From positions 1-64,000 of the forward strand of contig NZ_JACSPQ010000002.1 in the NCBI RefSeq assembly GCF_014837055.1: a stretch of 64,000 bases of DNA. Reading direction: 5' to 3'. Shown here piece after piece: positions 40,301 to 48,434 of the stretch. This DNA is from Phocaeicola faecium. Its GTDB lineage: Bacteria; Bacteroidota; Bacteroidia; Bacteroidales; Bacteroidaceae. Numbering within the stretch: position 1 is the stretch's first letter; each line of letters opens with the position of its first letter. Both the position numbers and the translations under genes were made by a program. The notes below the pieces were generated by a model. The model did no database searches. It was not told the DNA's origin and saw nothing but the letters and a program-made list of their open reading frames with translations.

Positions 40301-40378
40301 AATCGTTAAATCGTCCTGACATGCCGATACTCCTACGGCACAGAGGACTGCTAATATGATATATCTTATCTTTTTCAT
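37319..40378 (-). CDS. Large fimbrial tip-like lipoprotein
   Basis: A 1019-residue lipoprotein (Cys20 after AVGVSA), the last gene of the pilus operon. The N-terminal part has the fimbrillin pattern LRLYIFNGD and MKREVARIKLNINMN, as in FimA-like subunits. The long middle is beta-rich, and the C-terminal third has repeated IRCVRN / PIRCVRD and KWRTPNLNELTVMSTV blocks known from Bacteroidales fimbrial tip and related surface proteins. It probably sits at the pilus tip and could bind host or bacterial partners; the ligand is unknown. Confidence 0.8.
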   Translation of the reverse strand: MKKIRYIILAVLCAVGVSACQDDLTIEGNGVDASQAMQVKLQFSVPNSEEITVSRANNDNAELGDLRLYIFNGDSFLKAQNATNITKGAATNEGQLYTVDATLYKGKQTVYAVGNTTTQTNYWTNPVEALDAAAQNGKTEFLKTLYNVRQDVINGGFVTFPGNYRPLAGSGDITVSDNGIPSGEIRMKREVARIKLNINMNYTVESGERRGNTVSFTPQTYSVYNVAGKAYVMEDGNSQDAAVSEGFYAVENRSNFDVSDGQVATIGDGFSIPENIQYAKKPCTTYNDRERWNGTENSGADDDAKTWTNAPDYGTYIVIKGNYLETDASGKVIYSGATSYTFHLGNWNNNNFDNFSVKRNSIYTYTMSVLGIENIKVEVEEETDGEQPGAEGDVIELDEGSEVFNLDAHYEQVYVEYNLSAVANNIKISGISENEIEDAIATNFMLSIHSPMNIKSGAEELIRPYTGINEEADMTGIDTEWVEFYSQTGRNQLSSYTNVRGNESYLLTPWQACKKMGEAVKALIDNPNNAPSITGLRVSQYGNSYYARFTVFVDEYFYTKDLEGNKVSWEKFTRVEPRTLLIASNWKASPDGNSTYAKARTYISQASIITFYNTEAAQTTNALGIESYNEYGVIEGFGTPHSTYYRKANSEGNEINGRANMKMDTYGMEWNEVPFGRIGYLSANTGTDGHTWKELNESDKRNSAYYACLSRNRDLNRNGQIDDDEIRWYLPSRSQYLRMGIGTNAFNTDVRLYTGDKNKMNKNNYPTSYVDKGALYYSNTTNNEDNNQDLWELYWAVEVGAYGSNHKGSPMYGAKAQIRCVRNLPSYKNVESDKNSYGDEALAGPVYEQLKRLQDGNRNYLFDFDNRMDKDIYRSSVFNGPYAEHVETSEQNRLYKAFIVAKDYIKNRGRNATYSSATGASSGKSNPCYNYFEASDKSDIGKWRTPNLNELTVMSTVANELDLEASTLSSTKFTNQNVRFGFHYNGSIISAWDPGQGSGPIRCVRDATDEEIQSAQPVN

Positions 40379-40389
40379 AATACAAATGA

Positions 40390-41334
40390 TTATTCAAAGG
40401 GTGGCACTGTTACATTATTTTCTTCCCACGGAGCAATAACAACTTGCAGGTTATTCACTTCAATTTCGCTTTCGTTTACCGTGGCATTAATCCGCAAGAT
40501 TTGGTTACGTAAAAGTTCGTCGATGGGTTGATTGTTTTCTGTTTTTTTTATTGCGATCGGTTTATACTGCCCGTTATTCAGCCCTACTGTGTAAGCGTTG
40601 TTGCCCGCTCTCGATTCATATAAGTAATAGATAAATGTATGATCACCACCTTTGTTTATAGTTTCTGTTTCTTCGAAAGAGTGACTTGAATAGCTTGTGC
40701 TTCCGAGATTTTCCTGAGAAAACAGAGGAGTTTGGTTGGTAAAGAAAGCACCAAAGTCGACTGAAGTTATCGGCAAGTCAGCTCCTGAATTATTTGTGAT
40801 GTTCAAGTCGATGCGAGCTATAGCACGGGTAACCGGAATTGTCACGGAAAATCCATCGGATATGTATTGTTGCAATAACTCGCCTGCCATAGGCAGACCG
40901 CTGTTTGCTATATCCGAATACGTAGCAGGAAAATTAGCGCTAAGCAATGTACCTTTAAAGGCAGAAGCATCGAATCTACTACCCGTAGCGTAAGAATCGA
41001 AATTCTGATTAACGCTGGCTTCATTGACCACGGCGTAAAAATCGGTGTTTTGAGCAGGTATCCCTAATATGGAAAAGGTTTCTTCTTCACTATCGGTATT
41101 GACAGAGAAAAGATGATTGATTATAACTTGACCTTCTTGCACTAAAATAAGGCGAACGGTTTTTATCCCTTCGTTAGTTAAGAAATTATCATCGTTGGCA
41201 CGTGTATTTAGTTTGACATATACGTTTGCCTTTTCCTTGCTCTCCGGAGTGTAATCGTCTTTTATGCAAGAACTTGTTACTCCAATTAATAAAAGTAGTA
41301 ACAGAAAACTCAGATATCGGTTTGTCTTTTTCAT
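40390..41334 (-). CDS. Fimbrillin-like accessory pilus lipoprotein
   Basis: A 314-residue lipoprotein with Cys23 (GVTSSC). The core shows the fimbrillin features VRLILVQEGQVI and VTRAIARIDLNITNNSG and ends in LQVVIAPWEENNVTVPPFE, a W-containing final strand. It is probably a minor structural or assembly subunit. It sits 11 bases upstream of the tip gene and 29 bases after the anchor gene. Confidence 0.78.
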   Translation of the reverse strand: MKKTNRYLSFLLLLLLIGVTSSCIKDDYTPESKEKANVYVKLNTRANDDNFLTNEGIKTVRLILVQEGQVIINHLFSVNTDSEEETFSILGIPAQNTDFYAVVNEASVNQNFDSYATGSRFDASAFKGTLLSANFPATYSDIANSGLPMAGELLQQYISDGFSVTIPVTRAIARIDLNITNNSGADLPITSVDFGAFFTNQTPLFSQENLGSTSYSSHSFEETETINKGGDHTFIYYLYESRAGNNAYTVGLNNGQYKPIAIKKTENNQPIDELLRNQILRINATVNESEIEVNNLQVVIAPWEENNVTVPPFE

Positions 41335-41363
41335 AAGCTATATCTCCTTAATCTGTTTAAAGG

Positions 41364-42332
41364 TTAGTTCCACTCCGGTTTGCCATCTACAATCACCCAG
41401 TCGGGCACAACGATTTCGGCATTCAGTCCGTGGAATTGTATTTCGATCGGAAGTGTGGCTTCTTGAAGGGTTACCGATTCTTCGATTGCATCGTTGCGCG
41501 TGATGTAGTTATAAAGATTTCCGCTGATGAGCGGTGCAGCATCTTCGCCCGCTGTCAGGTCGCGAAGCACGAGGGTGTGTTCGCAGCAGTCTGCAGTAAC
41601 GTCACCGTGGTCGTCCATACGGAAAAGAGCGAGGTCTTGCGTGCGGTAACACTGATTTTCGGCATCGTATACCAATTCGGGGTAAATCGTACCTTTTTGT
41701 GAAGCGTCCGTATTGATTTCGTTATTGAAAGAACATTGGGCATTCGAGTTTTCGATGCTCAACTGGTAAGGGATGGATGCGTCTTGCTGGCGTGTGGGGG
41801 CAGGCAGACCGTAGATGCGCACATCCACATTTACGTGGGCGCTGTACAGTGTTACCGTGTCGCGATACATCACGCCTTCTTGCGAGGGCATCGTAAATTC
41901 ATGCTGACCCAAATAGTTGTGGTCGTGATTGGTTACGACATCCTCGGTCTCGTCTCCCCAGTTCGGGCTTTGGAGGAAGATGTCATCAAAACTGGTAGCA
42001 GTTACGTTTACTACTTGCGTAGCGTCGTAGGCATTACCCACAGCAACTACTTTGTAGCGTTGTCCGGGTCGTAGCTTGAACGACGGTTTGGCGGAGAATG
42101 TCGCCAGTTCGTCCTGATTGTAAGTGCCGACACCTAAGATGTGCCCGCCTTCGTCGAAAACATACAGGTCTACTTTATCCATGTATTGATACAGCACATC
42201 CTTATCGCCGTCGGCGAGATATTGGAAGTAGATGGTTACGTTATCGCAATCATCGAAATCTTCCTTGATGCAGCCGGTTGCCAGGACGAGCGCAATCGCT
42301 GCGGTAAACATTATTCGTATATATCTTAGCAT
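41364..42332 (-). CDS. FimB/Mfa2-family pilus anchor lipoprotein
   Basis: A 322-residue lipoprotein with Cys21 followed by IKEDFDDC, the typical start of FimB/Mfa2 proteins, which anchor type V pili to the outer membrane and limit their length. The family stretch VDLYVFDEGGHILGVGTYNQDEL and RPGQRYKVVAVGN are present. The last residues, DWVIVDGKPEWN, match the major fimbrillin end (PWKLVDGTVTWN) at the W, VDG and WN positions. Confidence 0.85.
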   Translation of the reverse strand: MLRYIRIMFTAAIALVLATGCIKEDFDDCDNVTIYFQYLADGDKDVLYQYMDKVDLYVFDEGGHILGVGTYNQDELATFSAKPSFKLRPGQRYKVVAVGNAYDATQVVNVTATSFDDIFLQSPNWGDETEDVVTNHDHNYLGQHEFTMPSQEGVMYRDTVTLYSAHVNVDVRIYGLPAPTRQQDASIPYQLSIENSNAQCSFNNEINTDASQKGTIYPELVYDAENQCYRTQDLALFRMDDHGDVTADCCEHTLVLRDLTAGEDAAPLISGNLYNYITRNDAIEESVTLQEATLPIEIQFHGLNAEIVVPDWVIVDGKPEWN

Positions 42333-42377
42333 AAATTTCTTGGTTTTTTAGAAAACTGTATGTTTGAATCTGAAGAT

Positions 42378-42413
42378 AACCGGGGCGGGCAGAACGAGTG
42401 GACCGCCCCGGTT
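42378..42413 (-). promoter_or_regulatory. GC-rich hairpin between major fimbrillin and anchor
   Basis: Perfect 11-base arms AACCGGGGCGG / CCGCCCCGGTT with a 14-base loop, 57 bases past the fimbrillin stop. On the minus strand no T run follows, so it may be an RNA-stabilising or partial-termination element that sets subunit ratio rather than a full terminator. Confidence 0.6.
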
Positions 42414-42469
42414 TTCCTTTATGCTCTTGCTTGTGGAGCAAGAAAAAACAGTTGTTTATATGGAGGATA

Positions 42470-43501
42470 TTAGTTCCAAGTAACAGTACCGTCGACCAAT
42501 TTCCACGGTTTGATAGAAACTTCAGCAACTACGTTTACATCTTCAGCACCAATAATAGTATTACCGATAGCTTTATCGGGTACTTTCAAACCGTCAAAGT
42601 TATATACATAACCTGCTTTAAATTCGGTAATTTTACCTTCATCATTAATTCCTAATCCGGCTTGTTCTTCTGCTGTCAGATCAGCAGCGTTTGAGACAAT
42701 ATAATCTTTTACAGTTGCATAACCAGCACCTTTGATAGGACCATCAACCCAAACGCGGTCTGGAGTAACTGTAATATTGCTGTAACACAAAGTCAGGATA
42801 GGCTTACCCGGGAATACATTGTAGCTGTAAGGACCTGCCCATGGACCTCCTGTTTTCCAATCAGCACCAATGGCATCGCTAATTGAAGTATTAGCAGATG
42901 CTTCAGCCCAACTATTGTAAGTTGTAGATACAGCATCTTCGCTCAATTTAACGCCGTTCATAAACAAACCGTCAAAAGTAATAGTCTGGAACCAGCAGGC
43001 ACCTTCGCTATCATCGTGGCTGATATTAGAGAAGTTCAGATAAGCAGTTTTATGTTCCGGATTCAAAGCTACGGTATAAGTCTTAGATGCTTCATCGTAA
43101 TCTTCTGCCGTAATGTTTTCTTCTGCAAACATCGGAGCTGCAAGTCCTGTTTGAACAGCATCCAAAGTCATGGTTGCTTTACCGTCATTGATAGAAACAG
43201 CAAGTTTTTGCGGGCCACGTACTCCTTTAAATACAAATTCATTAGCTTCCTCTATTGAAGTAAATGGACCTGCTTCCTTACCACCGACACTTGCAGTCAA
43301 TGTTAGTGTAATTTCTTGAATTTCTACATCTTCAGTTTCAAGTGTTGATTCACCTACTCTACTTGCTAAAGCATCAGTAGAAATGTGTACTCTTACCGAA
43401 GCGTCACCTTGAATGCCACCATTTTCTACAACATCTTCATTTGAGCACGCGAACAAACCCAAGCCCGCAAATGCTAAAAACAAACTCTTTGAAAGTTTCA
43501 T
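42470..43501 (-). CDS. Major fimbrillin (FimA/Mfa-like) lipoprotein precursor
   Basis: A 343-residue lipoprotein precursor (Cys19 in LFACSNED). An arginine about 30 residues after the cysteine (ALASRVGES) is a plausible cleavage site for a gingipain-like protease, as needed for type V pilus assembly. The core holds TLTLTASVGGKEAG and KTAYLNFSNISHD, and the C terminus ends AEVSIKPWKLVDGTVTWN, the donor-strand-like tail of these pilins. It lies between the OmpA/DUF3868 gene and a strong hairpin, fitting the abundant shaft subunit. Confidence 0.82.
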   Translation of the reverse strand: MKLSKSLFLAFAGLGLFACSNEDVVENGGIQGDASVRVHISTDALASRVGESTLETEDVEIQEITLTLTASVGGKEAGPFTSIEEANEFVFKGVRGPQKLAVSINDGKATMTLDAVQTGLAAPMFAEENITAEDYDEASKTYTVALNPEHKTAYLNFSNISHDDSEGACWFQTITFDGLFMNGVKLSEDAVSTTYNSWAEASANTSISDAIGADWKTGGPWAGPYSYNVFPGKPILTLCYSNITVTPDRVWVDGPIKGAGYATVKDYIVSNAADLTAEEQAGLGINDEGKITEFKAGYVYNFDGLKVPDKAIGNTIIGAEDVNVVAEVSIKPWKLVDGTVTWN

Positions 43502-43569
43502 AATACAAAAATTTTTAGTTAAACAGTTTGATATTAATAGTTTTCGTTCTTTATTTTGATTGACTTCTA

Positions 43570-45033
43570 TTATTCAGCCATGTACTCGTTATAGCGGAGG
43601 AGCTGATTCAAGTTGTCGGACGCTTGTGTGTAACCGGCTTCGGCGGCGCGGCGGAAAGCGGCTTCGGCCTTTGCTGTTTCGCCCATGCTGATGTATGCCG
43701 CACCCAGCATGTTCTGCAGGGCACCGTCTTGCGGAGCACGTTCCAACATTTCGGCAGCCTCGGCAGTGCGATTGGCTTCAATCAGCGCCAGCGCAGCGTT
43801 GTTAAGTGCAGTAACATCGGTGGGATGTCCTTTCACTCCCGCTAACAAACATTCCGTATATTCGGGCGTGCCTTTTCCGTAACTGTCTGCCACCTGTTGT
43901 ATTTCGCTTACACTCATCAGGTCGGGGCGAGACTGAATCATTTTCCGTCCTTCTTCGATGGTGAAATGACGCACATTATACTCTACGCGGTATTCGTTGC
44001 GGCGTACGGGAGGATACATTTCGTTGAGCAAACGCTGGTAGATTTCAGGCGGTACAAGGGCCTTCAACTGTTCTTCGCAGGCATCCTTGTCGCCTCCGCA
44101 GTTGTCTATGATGTCTAATACCTCATTCTGTTTCAACAGTTGCGGGCGTTTTTCCACTTCGCGGCGCAGCCCTTCCCAGTCTTCACCTTTCCATGCCACA
44201 TGATAGATGGCAGGATCAATGTTCTCCATGTCTTTCTTTACGTATTCGGTAAAGGCTTTCGCACGGCGTTCCGAGAGGTTCATGTTATAGTCGAACTTGC
44301 CTTCGGGCGAAGCATATCCTGTAACGTAGATACCCGTAATAGTCAGGTCATCATTGTCTTTCACTACTTCGATGGAATGATGCACACTGTCAAGCTCCGA
44401 ACGATTGTTTAAGTAATTCGGGTCAATCCGATGGCTGTCTTGCCGGAACTGGATATGAGCCGCGCGTGTTTCGGAACGGCGTTTCACCACCTCTTCTTTC
44501 GGAGCAATAAACGGCTTGTAATAAGTAGGATTCATGGGCGGGAAAATGTCGCCTGTGGTAGCTGTTTCGCCACCCTCATTGCAGAGTGCACATCCGATGA
44601 CCTGTCCGCGTAACTGTATGTTTCCGCCTATCATCCAACGTTTGAACGGAACCGATGCCATGTATTCCACGGTTTGTTCCGAACCATTTTTACGGCGTAT
44701 CACCGCTATGGCATCAGGATTCAGCCGCACATGGTCGAGCGTTTCTACGCGCTGCTGTACACGGTCGCGCACTTTACCGTTGATAATCACCGGAGGCAAT
44801 TCCGCCTCTTGGCTTCCGTCTGCCGAAAGGATAACCGGCGTGAGTCGCAACGAGTGTTGCCGTTTCATGTCCAGCTCATCAAGGTTCAGCTCCATGCTCA
44901 CATTCGCCTGCCGGTCGGCAGTTTTCGTCACCTCGCGGTTTGTCACTTTGATTTCACTCAGGTAAACCGTTTGCCCGAAGGCATATCCGCCTGCTGCCAG
45001 CAGGATAGCTAAAGATAGAATATGTTTTTTCAT
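43570..45033 (-). CDS. DUF3868/OmpA-like pilus-associated protein with TPR
   Basis: A 487-residue exported protein with three parts: an N-terminal DUF3868-type beta region, an OmpA-like domain (about residues 200-270: VTGYASPEGKFDYNMNLSERRAKAFTEYV) and C-terminal TPR-like helices (ALIEANRTAEAAEMLERA, AKAEAAFRRAAEAGYTQA). It probably links the pilus machinery to peptidoglycan. An ATG at 45054 overlaps the previous gene, but I choose the ATG at 45033, which follows GGAGG by 8 bases and directly begins a signal peptide (MKKHILSLAILLAAGGYAFG). Confidence 0.85.
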   Translation of the reverse strand: MKKHILSLAILLAAGGYAFGQTVYLSEIKVTNREVTKTADRQANVSMELNLDELDMKRQHSLRLTPVILSADGSQEAELPPVIINGKVRDRVQQRVETLDHVRLNPDAIAVIRRKNGSEQTVEYMASVPFKRWMIGGNIQLRGQVIGCALCNEGGETATTGDIFPPMNPTYYKPFIAPKEEVVKRRSETRAAHIQFRQDSHRIDPNYLNNRSELDSVHHSIEVVKDNDDLTITGIYVTGYASPEGKFDYNMNLSERRAKAFTEYVKKDMENIDPAIYHVAWKGEDWEGLRREVEKRPQLLKQNEVLDIIDNCGGDKDACEEQLKALVPPEIYQRLLNEMYPPVRRNEYRVEYNVRHFTIEEGRKMIQSRPDLMSVSEIQQVADSYGKGTPEYTECLLAGVKGHPTDVTALNNAALALIEANRTAEAAEMLERAPQDGALQNMLGAAYISMGETAKAEAAFRRAAEAGYTQASDNLNQLLRYNEYMAE

Positions 45034-45050
45034 TGTGCGTTCCTCCATCA

Positions 45051-45611
45051 TCATTTAATTATGTAAATCAGCGATACGGCAGCTTTGGTCACACCGAAAT
45101 AGTCTTTCTTGTCGCTTCCTTTCCACTCCCCGCAGTGAGGGCATTCGTACTTGTCATAATCGGCATGAATCCATCCCGCTCCTATTTCAAGCCCTAAGTT
45201 CCAATGTTTACCCAGCACAAACTGATAGCCGTAGCCGATGCCTGCGCCTACCATCCATCCTTGATAACGATTGTTTTTAAAAGACGGGAAAATCCCCAAG
45301 TCCATGCCCGCTACGTTAAACTGTCCGCCCAGTGCATGGAGCGCAAAGAAATGACCGTTAAATGCCTCGCAGAGCCAGTAGCGTGCTTCGGGTTGCACGA
45401 GCCAGTGTTTCATTTTCTTGTCATTTTTAAAGTGGAAGGGATTGTAATTTCCCGATACATCTAATGTCCACTTGGGAGCTAACCGGAACTCTGCCCCTAA
45501 GTTGAGCGTGGTAGTCACGTCGTACAGCAGGTTTGTCTTGACAGCAACTTTCTGTGCCGAAGCCGTCAGTGTGACAAACAGGAACATAATCCAAACGAAT
45601 ACCTTTCTCAT
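45051..45611 (-). CDS. DUF3575 pilus-operon outer-membrane protein
   Basis: A 186-residue protein, first gene of the pilus operon. It has a signal peptide (MRKVFVWIMFLFVTLTASA) and a beta-barrel-like sequence of alternating strands typical of DUF3575 (KTNLLYDVTTTLNLGAEFRLAPKWTLDVSGNYNPF). A CPHCGEW pair near residue 160 is unusual. DUF3575 followed by DUF3868, FimA and Mfa2-like genes is the standard Bacteroidales pilus order. Confidence 0.88.
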   Translation of the reverse strand: MRKVFVWIMFLFVTLTASAQKVAVKTNLLYDVTTTLNLGAEFRLAPKWTLDVSGNYNPFHFKNDKKMKHWLVQPEARYWLCEAFNGHFFALHALGGQFNVAGMDLGIFPSFKNNRYQGWMVGAGIGYGYQFVLGKHWNLGLEIGAGWIHADYDKYECPHCGEWKGSDKKDYFGVTKAAVSLIYIIK

Positions 45612-45657
45612 AATATTAAAATCTTTTTTTGTTCTCTTAATATTTCGTTTTCGCTGT

Positions 45658-45665
45658 CAAAATTA
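45658..45665 (-). promoter_or_regulatory. Pilus operon -7 promoter box
   Basis: TAATTTTG on the minus strand, about 47 bases before the DUF3575 ATG. No recombinase or invertible repeat was seen flanking it, unlike some phase-variable pilus loci. Confidence 0.6.
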
Positions 45666-45896
45666 AGCTAAGGAGATAATTTTTCGTCGTGAAGCAATTC
45701 CCAATATGTCAGAAACGGATTCCTATTTTGTCATAAATACTGAAAGACAAATTGGTAAATTATTTATATATAATTGGTTATCCCATAAATCGGGCCGATT
45801 GCTTCTCATTCCGTAAATGAGACGAATTGACAAATTGGGAAATCTTTTGCTTATGAATTTTATTGAAACCTATGTAAAGAATTTCAGAAGAAAAGC

Positions 45897-45904
45897 TAAA
45901 TTTG
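45897..45904 (+). promoter_or_regulatory. proA -7 promoter box
   Basis: TAAATTTG, 29 bases before the chosen proA ATG. It lies inside the longer reading frame that begins at 45817 and argues against that start. Confidence 0.55.
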
Positions 45905-45933
45905 CCGATAAAGTGCCTAATAAAACAACAGAA

Positions 45934-47181
45934 ATGAATTTACTTGAAACTTTTCAGAGCGTTCGTTCCGCTTCGCGCCGGTTGGCTATGGCGGACGAAA
46001 AACTTATTAACGATGTATTGCGCGCTACCGCGGATGAGGCTTTGCGGTCTGCCGATACCATTCTTGCAGCCAATGCCGAGGACTTGTTACGTATGAATCC
46101 TGACAATCCCAAATATGACAGACTGAAATTGACGCCCGAACGTTTGGAAGGCATTGCCTCCGATATGCGGAATGTGGCAAACCTGCCTTCACCCCTGAAC
46201 CTGACGTTAGAAGAACGTACGTTACCCAACGGGTTACACCTGAAGAAAGTCAGTGTTCCTTTCGGCGTTATCGGTGTCATCTACGAGGCGCGTCCCAACG
46301 TTAGCTTCGATGTCTTTTCACTTTGTCTGAAGAGCGGAAGTGCCTGCCTGTTGAAAGGCGGCAGCGATGCCGACTGCTCGAACCGGGCGATAGTGGAAGT
46401 GATTCACCGTACGCTGGAGCGTTTCGGTGTCGACCCGAACACGGTGGCTCTGCTTCCGCCCGACCGAGAATCGACTGCCGAACTGCTTCATGCCGAAGGA
46501 TATGTTGACCTGATAATTCCGCGCGGCAGCAGCGGACTGATTACTTATGTGCGCCGCGAAGCAACTGTGCCGGTCATTGAAACGGGGGCGGGGATTTGTC
46601 ATACGTATTTCGATGCGGCAGGCGATGTTACCAAAGGAGCGGCGATTATCAACAATGCCAAGACGCGCCGCGTCAGCGTATGCAATGCGCTCGACTGCCT
46701 GCTGGTTCACTCCGCGCGTTTGGCAGATTTGCCGCAGCTTTGCGCTCCTTTGCAGGCAAGCCGCGTAATACTTTATGCCGATGAGACGGCATATCGCGCA
46801 TTGGAGGGTAATTATCCTGCCGAGTGGCTCTGTAAAGCAGACGCCTCCAGCTACGGAACGGAGTTTCTGGACTACAAGATGGCGATAAAAACCGTGGGCA
46901 GCGTAGAAGAAGCGGTTACACATATATATAAATATGGTTCGAAACACAGCGAGAGCATCGTGACCGAAGACTTGAAAGCCGCTTCGTTTTTCCAGCGTGC
47001 GGTAGATGCCGCCTGCGTGTATACCAATGCCCCCACCTCGTTTACCGACGGCGCACAGTTTGGCTTGGGAGCCGAAATAGGCATCAGCACCCAGAAGCTG
47101 CACGCCCGCGGTCCGATGGGGCTGCGCGAGATAACCACCTATAAGTGGCTGATTGAAGGTAACGGACAAATCAGGAAATAA
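45934..47181 (+). CDS. proA: Gamma-glutamyl phosphate reductase
   Basis: A 415-residue enzyme that reduces gamma-glutamyl phosphate to glutamate semialdehyde in proline synthesis. The aldehyde-dehydrogenase-fold features are [30 protein letters not shown] and the catalytic Cys in [20 protein letters not shown], plus [22 protein letters not shown] near the end. The start at 45934 ([10 protein letters not shown]) fits the family; the frame is open upstream to 45817, but that part contains the promoter box. proB is not adjacent, but argF' follows. Confidence 0.95.
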   Translation: MNLLETFQSVRSASRRLAMADEKLINDVLRATADEALRSADTILAANAEDLLRMNPDNPKYDRLKLTPERLEGIASDMRNVANLPSPLNLTLEERTLPNGLHLKKVSVPFGVIGVIYEARPNVSFDVFSLCLKSGSACLLKGGSDADCSNRAIVEVIHRTLERFGVDPNTVALLPPDRESTAELLHAEGYVDLIIPRGSSGLITYVRREATVPVIETGAGICHTYFDAAGDVTKGAAIINNAKTRRVSVCNALDCLLVHSARLADLPQLCAPLQASRVILYADETAYRALEGNYPAEWLCKADASSYGTEFLDYKMAIKTVGSVEEAVTHIYKYGSKHSESIVTEDLKAASFFQRAVDAACVYTNAPTSFTDGAQFGLGAEIGISTQKLHARGPMGLREITTYKWLIEGNGQIRK

Positions 47182-47285
47182 GGATTGAAACGCAGATAAT
47201 AATTTAATTATCAATTCAATCTGCGTGAATATGCGAAAATCTGCGTTTCTTCGTCATATCAATTAATTTTGTACTTTATTATATG

Positions 47286-47293
47286 TATATTTG
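47286..47293 (+). promoter_or_regulatory. argF' -7 promoter box
   Basis: TATATTTG, 26 bases before the ATG. The nearest TTTG (47268-47271) is closer than the usual spacer. Confidence 0.5.
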
Positions 47294-47318
47294 CCAAAAC
47301 CTAATTTATAGATAGCTT

Positions 47319-48284
47319 ATGAGAACCTATACCAATGTATTCGATTTGGGCGATTTGAAAACAGCCCTTGCCGAGGCCTTTGAAATTAAGAAAGACCGTT
47401 ATAAATATGAATCGCTGGGTCATCACAAAACCTGTTTGCTGATATTTTTTAACAACAGTTTGCGTACTCGCCTGAGTACCCAGAAGGCAGCCCGTAACTT
47501 GGGTATGGACGTAATTGTGTTAGACGTAAATCAGGGAGCATGGAAGCTCGAAACGGAGCGTGGCGTAATAATGGACGGCGACAAGAGCGAACACCTGTTG
47601 GAAGCGATTCCTGTTATGGCATCTTACTGCGACATCATCGGAGTACGTTCGTTTGCCCGCTTTGAGAGCCGTGACGACGATTATACCGAAAAAATCCTCA
47701 ACCAGTTCATCCGGTATTCCGGCAAGCCGGTATTTTCGATGGAAGCCGCTACGGGACATCCCTTGCAGGCGTTTGCCGACCTGATTACGATTGAAGAGTA
47801 CAAACGGACGGAACGTCCGAAGGTGGTACTGACGTGGGCACCTCATCCGCGCGCACTGCCTCAAGCCGTGCCCAATTCGTTTGCCGACTTTATGAATGAA
47901 GCCGATGTGGATTTCGTGATTACCCATCCGCACGGTTACGAACTCGACCCGAAGTTTGTTCGCGGGGCACGGGTGGAATACGATCAGATGAAAGCCTTTG
48001 AGGGCGCTGACTTTATTTATGCGAAAAACTGGGCATGTCCGGGCGTGACGAATCCTGCCGATTACGGAAAAGTATTGAGTAAGGATATGAGTTGGACGGT
48101 AGATGAGGCACACATGGCGGTGACGAACAATGCTTTCTTTATGCACTGTCTGCCCGTCCGCCGTAACATGATTGTGACCGACGACGTGATAGAAGCACCC
48201 ACCTCGCTCGTGATACCCGAAGCTGCTAACCGGGAGATTTCGGCAACGGTCGTATTGAAGAGAATGTTGGAAGGGCTGAAGTAA
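47319..48284 (+). CDS. argF': N-succinylornithine carbamoyltransferase
   Basis: A 321-residue transcarbamylase of the Bacteroidetes ArgF' type, which acts on N-succinyl-L-ornithine in arginine synthesis. The carbamoyl-phosphate motif appears as FFNNSLRTRLST, with LETERGVIMDG and the late HCLPVRRNMIV, which holds the catalytic Cys. Residue 90, which separates succinyl from acetyl specificity in characterised enzymes (Pro in B. fragilis, Glu in the Xanthomonas acetyl enzyme), is Ser here (GDKSEHLLEAIP). As I recall, replacing that Glu by Ser gave succinyl activity, so the succinyl call stands. Confidence 0.92.
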   Translation: MRTYTNVFDLGDLKTALAEAFEIKKDRYKYESLGHHKTCLLIFFNNSLRTRLSTQKAARNLGMDVIVLDVNQGAWKLETERGVIMDGDKSEHLLEAIPVMASYCDIIGVRSFARFESRDDDYTEKILNQFIRYSGKPVFSMEAATGHPLQAFADLITIEEYKRTERPKVVLTWAPHPRALPQAVPNSFADFMNEADVDFVITHPHGYELDPKFVRGARVEYDQMKAFEGADFIYAKNWACPGVTNPADYGKVLSKDMSWTVDEAHMAVTNNAFFMHCLPVRRNMIVTDDVIEAPTSLVIPEAANREISATVVLKRMLEGLK

Positions 48285-48302
48285 TTCCGCGTATCAGCTG
48301 AT

Positions 48303-48381
48303 GTAGGGGCGTATGCGATACGCCCTGAATACATGGGCTTATTGGCGTGGATGTTTTTGGGCGTATGCGATACGCCCCTAC
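48303..48381. repeat. Paired REP-like palindromes after argF'
   Basis: GTAGGGGCGTATGCGATACGCCC at 48303-48325 and its mirror (GGGCGTATGCGATACGCCCCTAC at 48359-48381), each an 8-base palindrome (GGGCGTAT / ATACGCCC) around GCG. The pair can fold as two hairpins or one long stem. Similar G-rich CGTAT/ATACG palindromes are seen in other bacteria as REP-type repeats. A third degenerate half (GCGTAGGAAATACGC) and a T run follow at 48399-48420. Confidence 0.8.
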
Positions 48382-48394
48382 GTTTTATGCTTAA

Positions 48395-48420
48395 AAATGC
48401 GTAGGAAATACGCCTTTTTT
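48395..48420 (+). terminator. Probable argF' terminator
   Basis: Short stem GCGTA-GGAAA-TACGC followed by six T. It is weak on its own but well placed, 110 bases after the argF' stop and past the REP-like pair. Confidence 0.45.
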
Positions 48421-48434
48421 GCCCTGCGTGTGAA

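Noticed and set aside
45612-45816. Invertible promoter of the pilus operon
   Set aside because: No inverted repeats flank the -7 box and no recombinase gene is near, so phase variation by inversion is not supported.
45817-45933. N-terminal extension of proA
   Set aside because: Contains a -7 promoter box at 45897 and is absent from the known ProA family; the ATG at 45934 begins the conserved part.
46318-47214. 298-codon minus-strand frame
   Set aside because: Antisense shadow of proA, caused by the codon pattern of the real gene.
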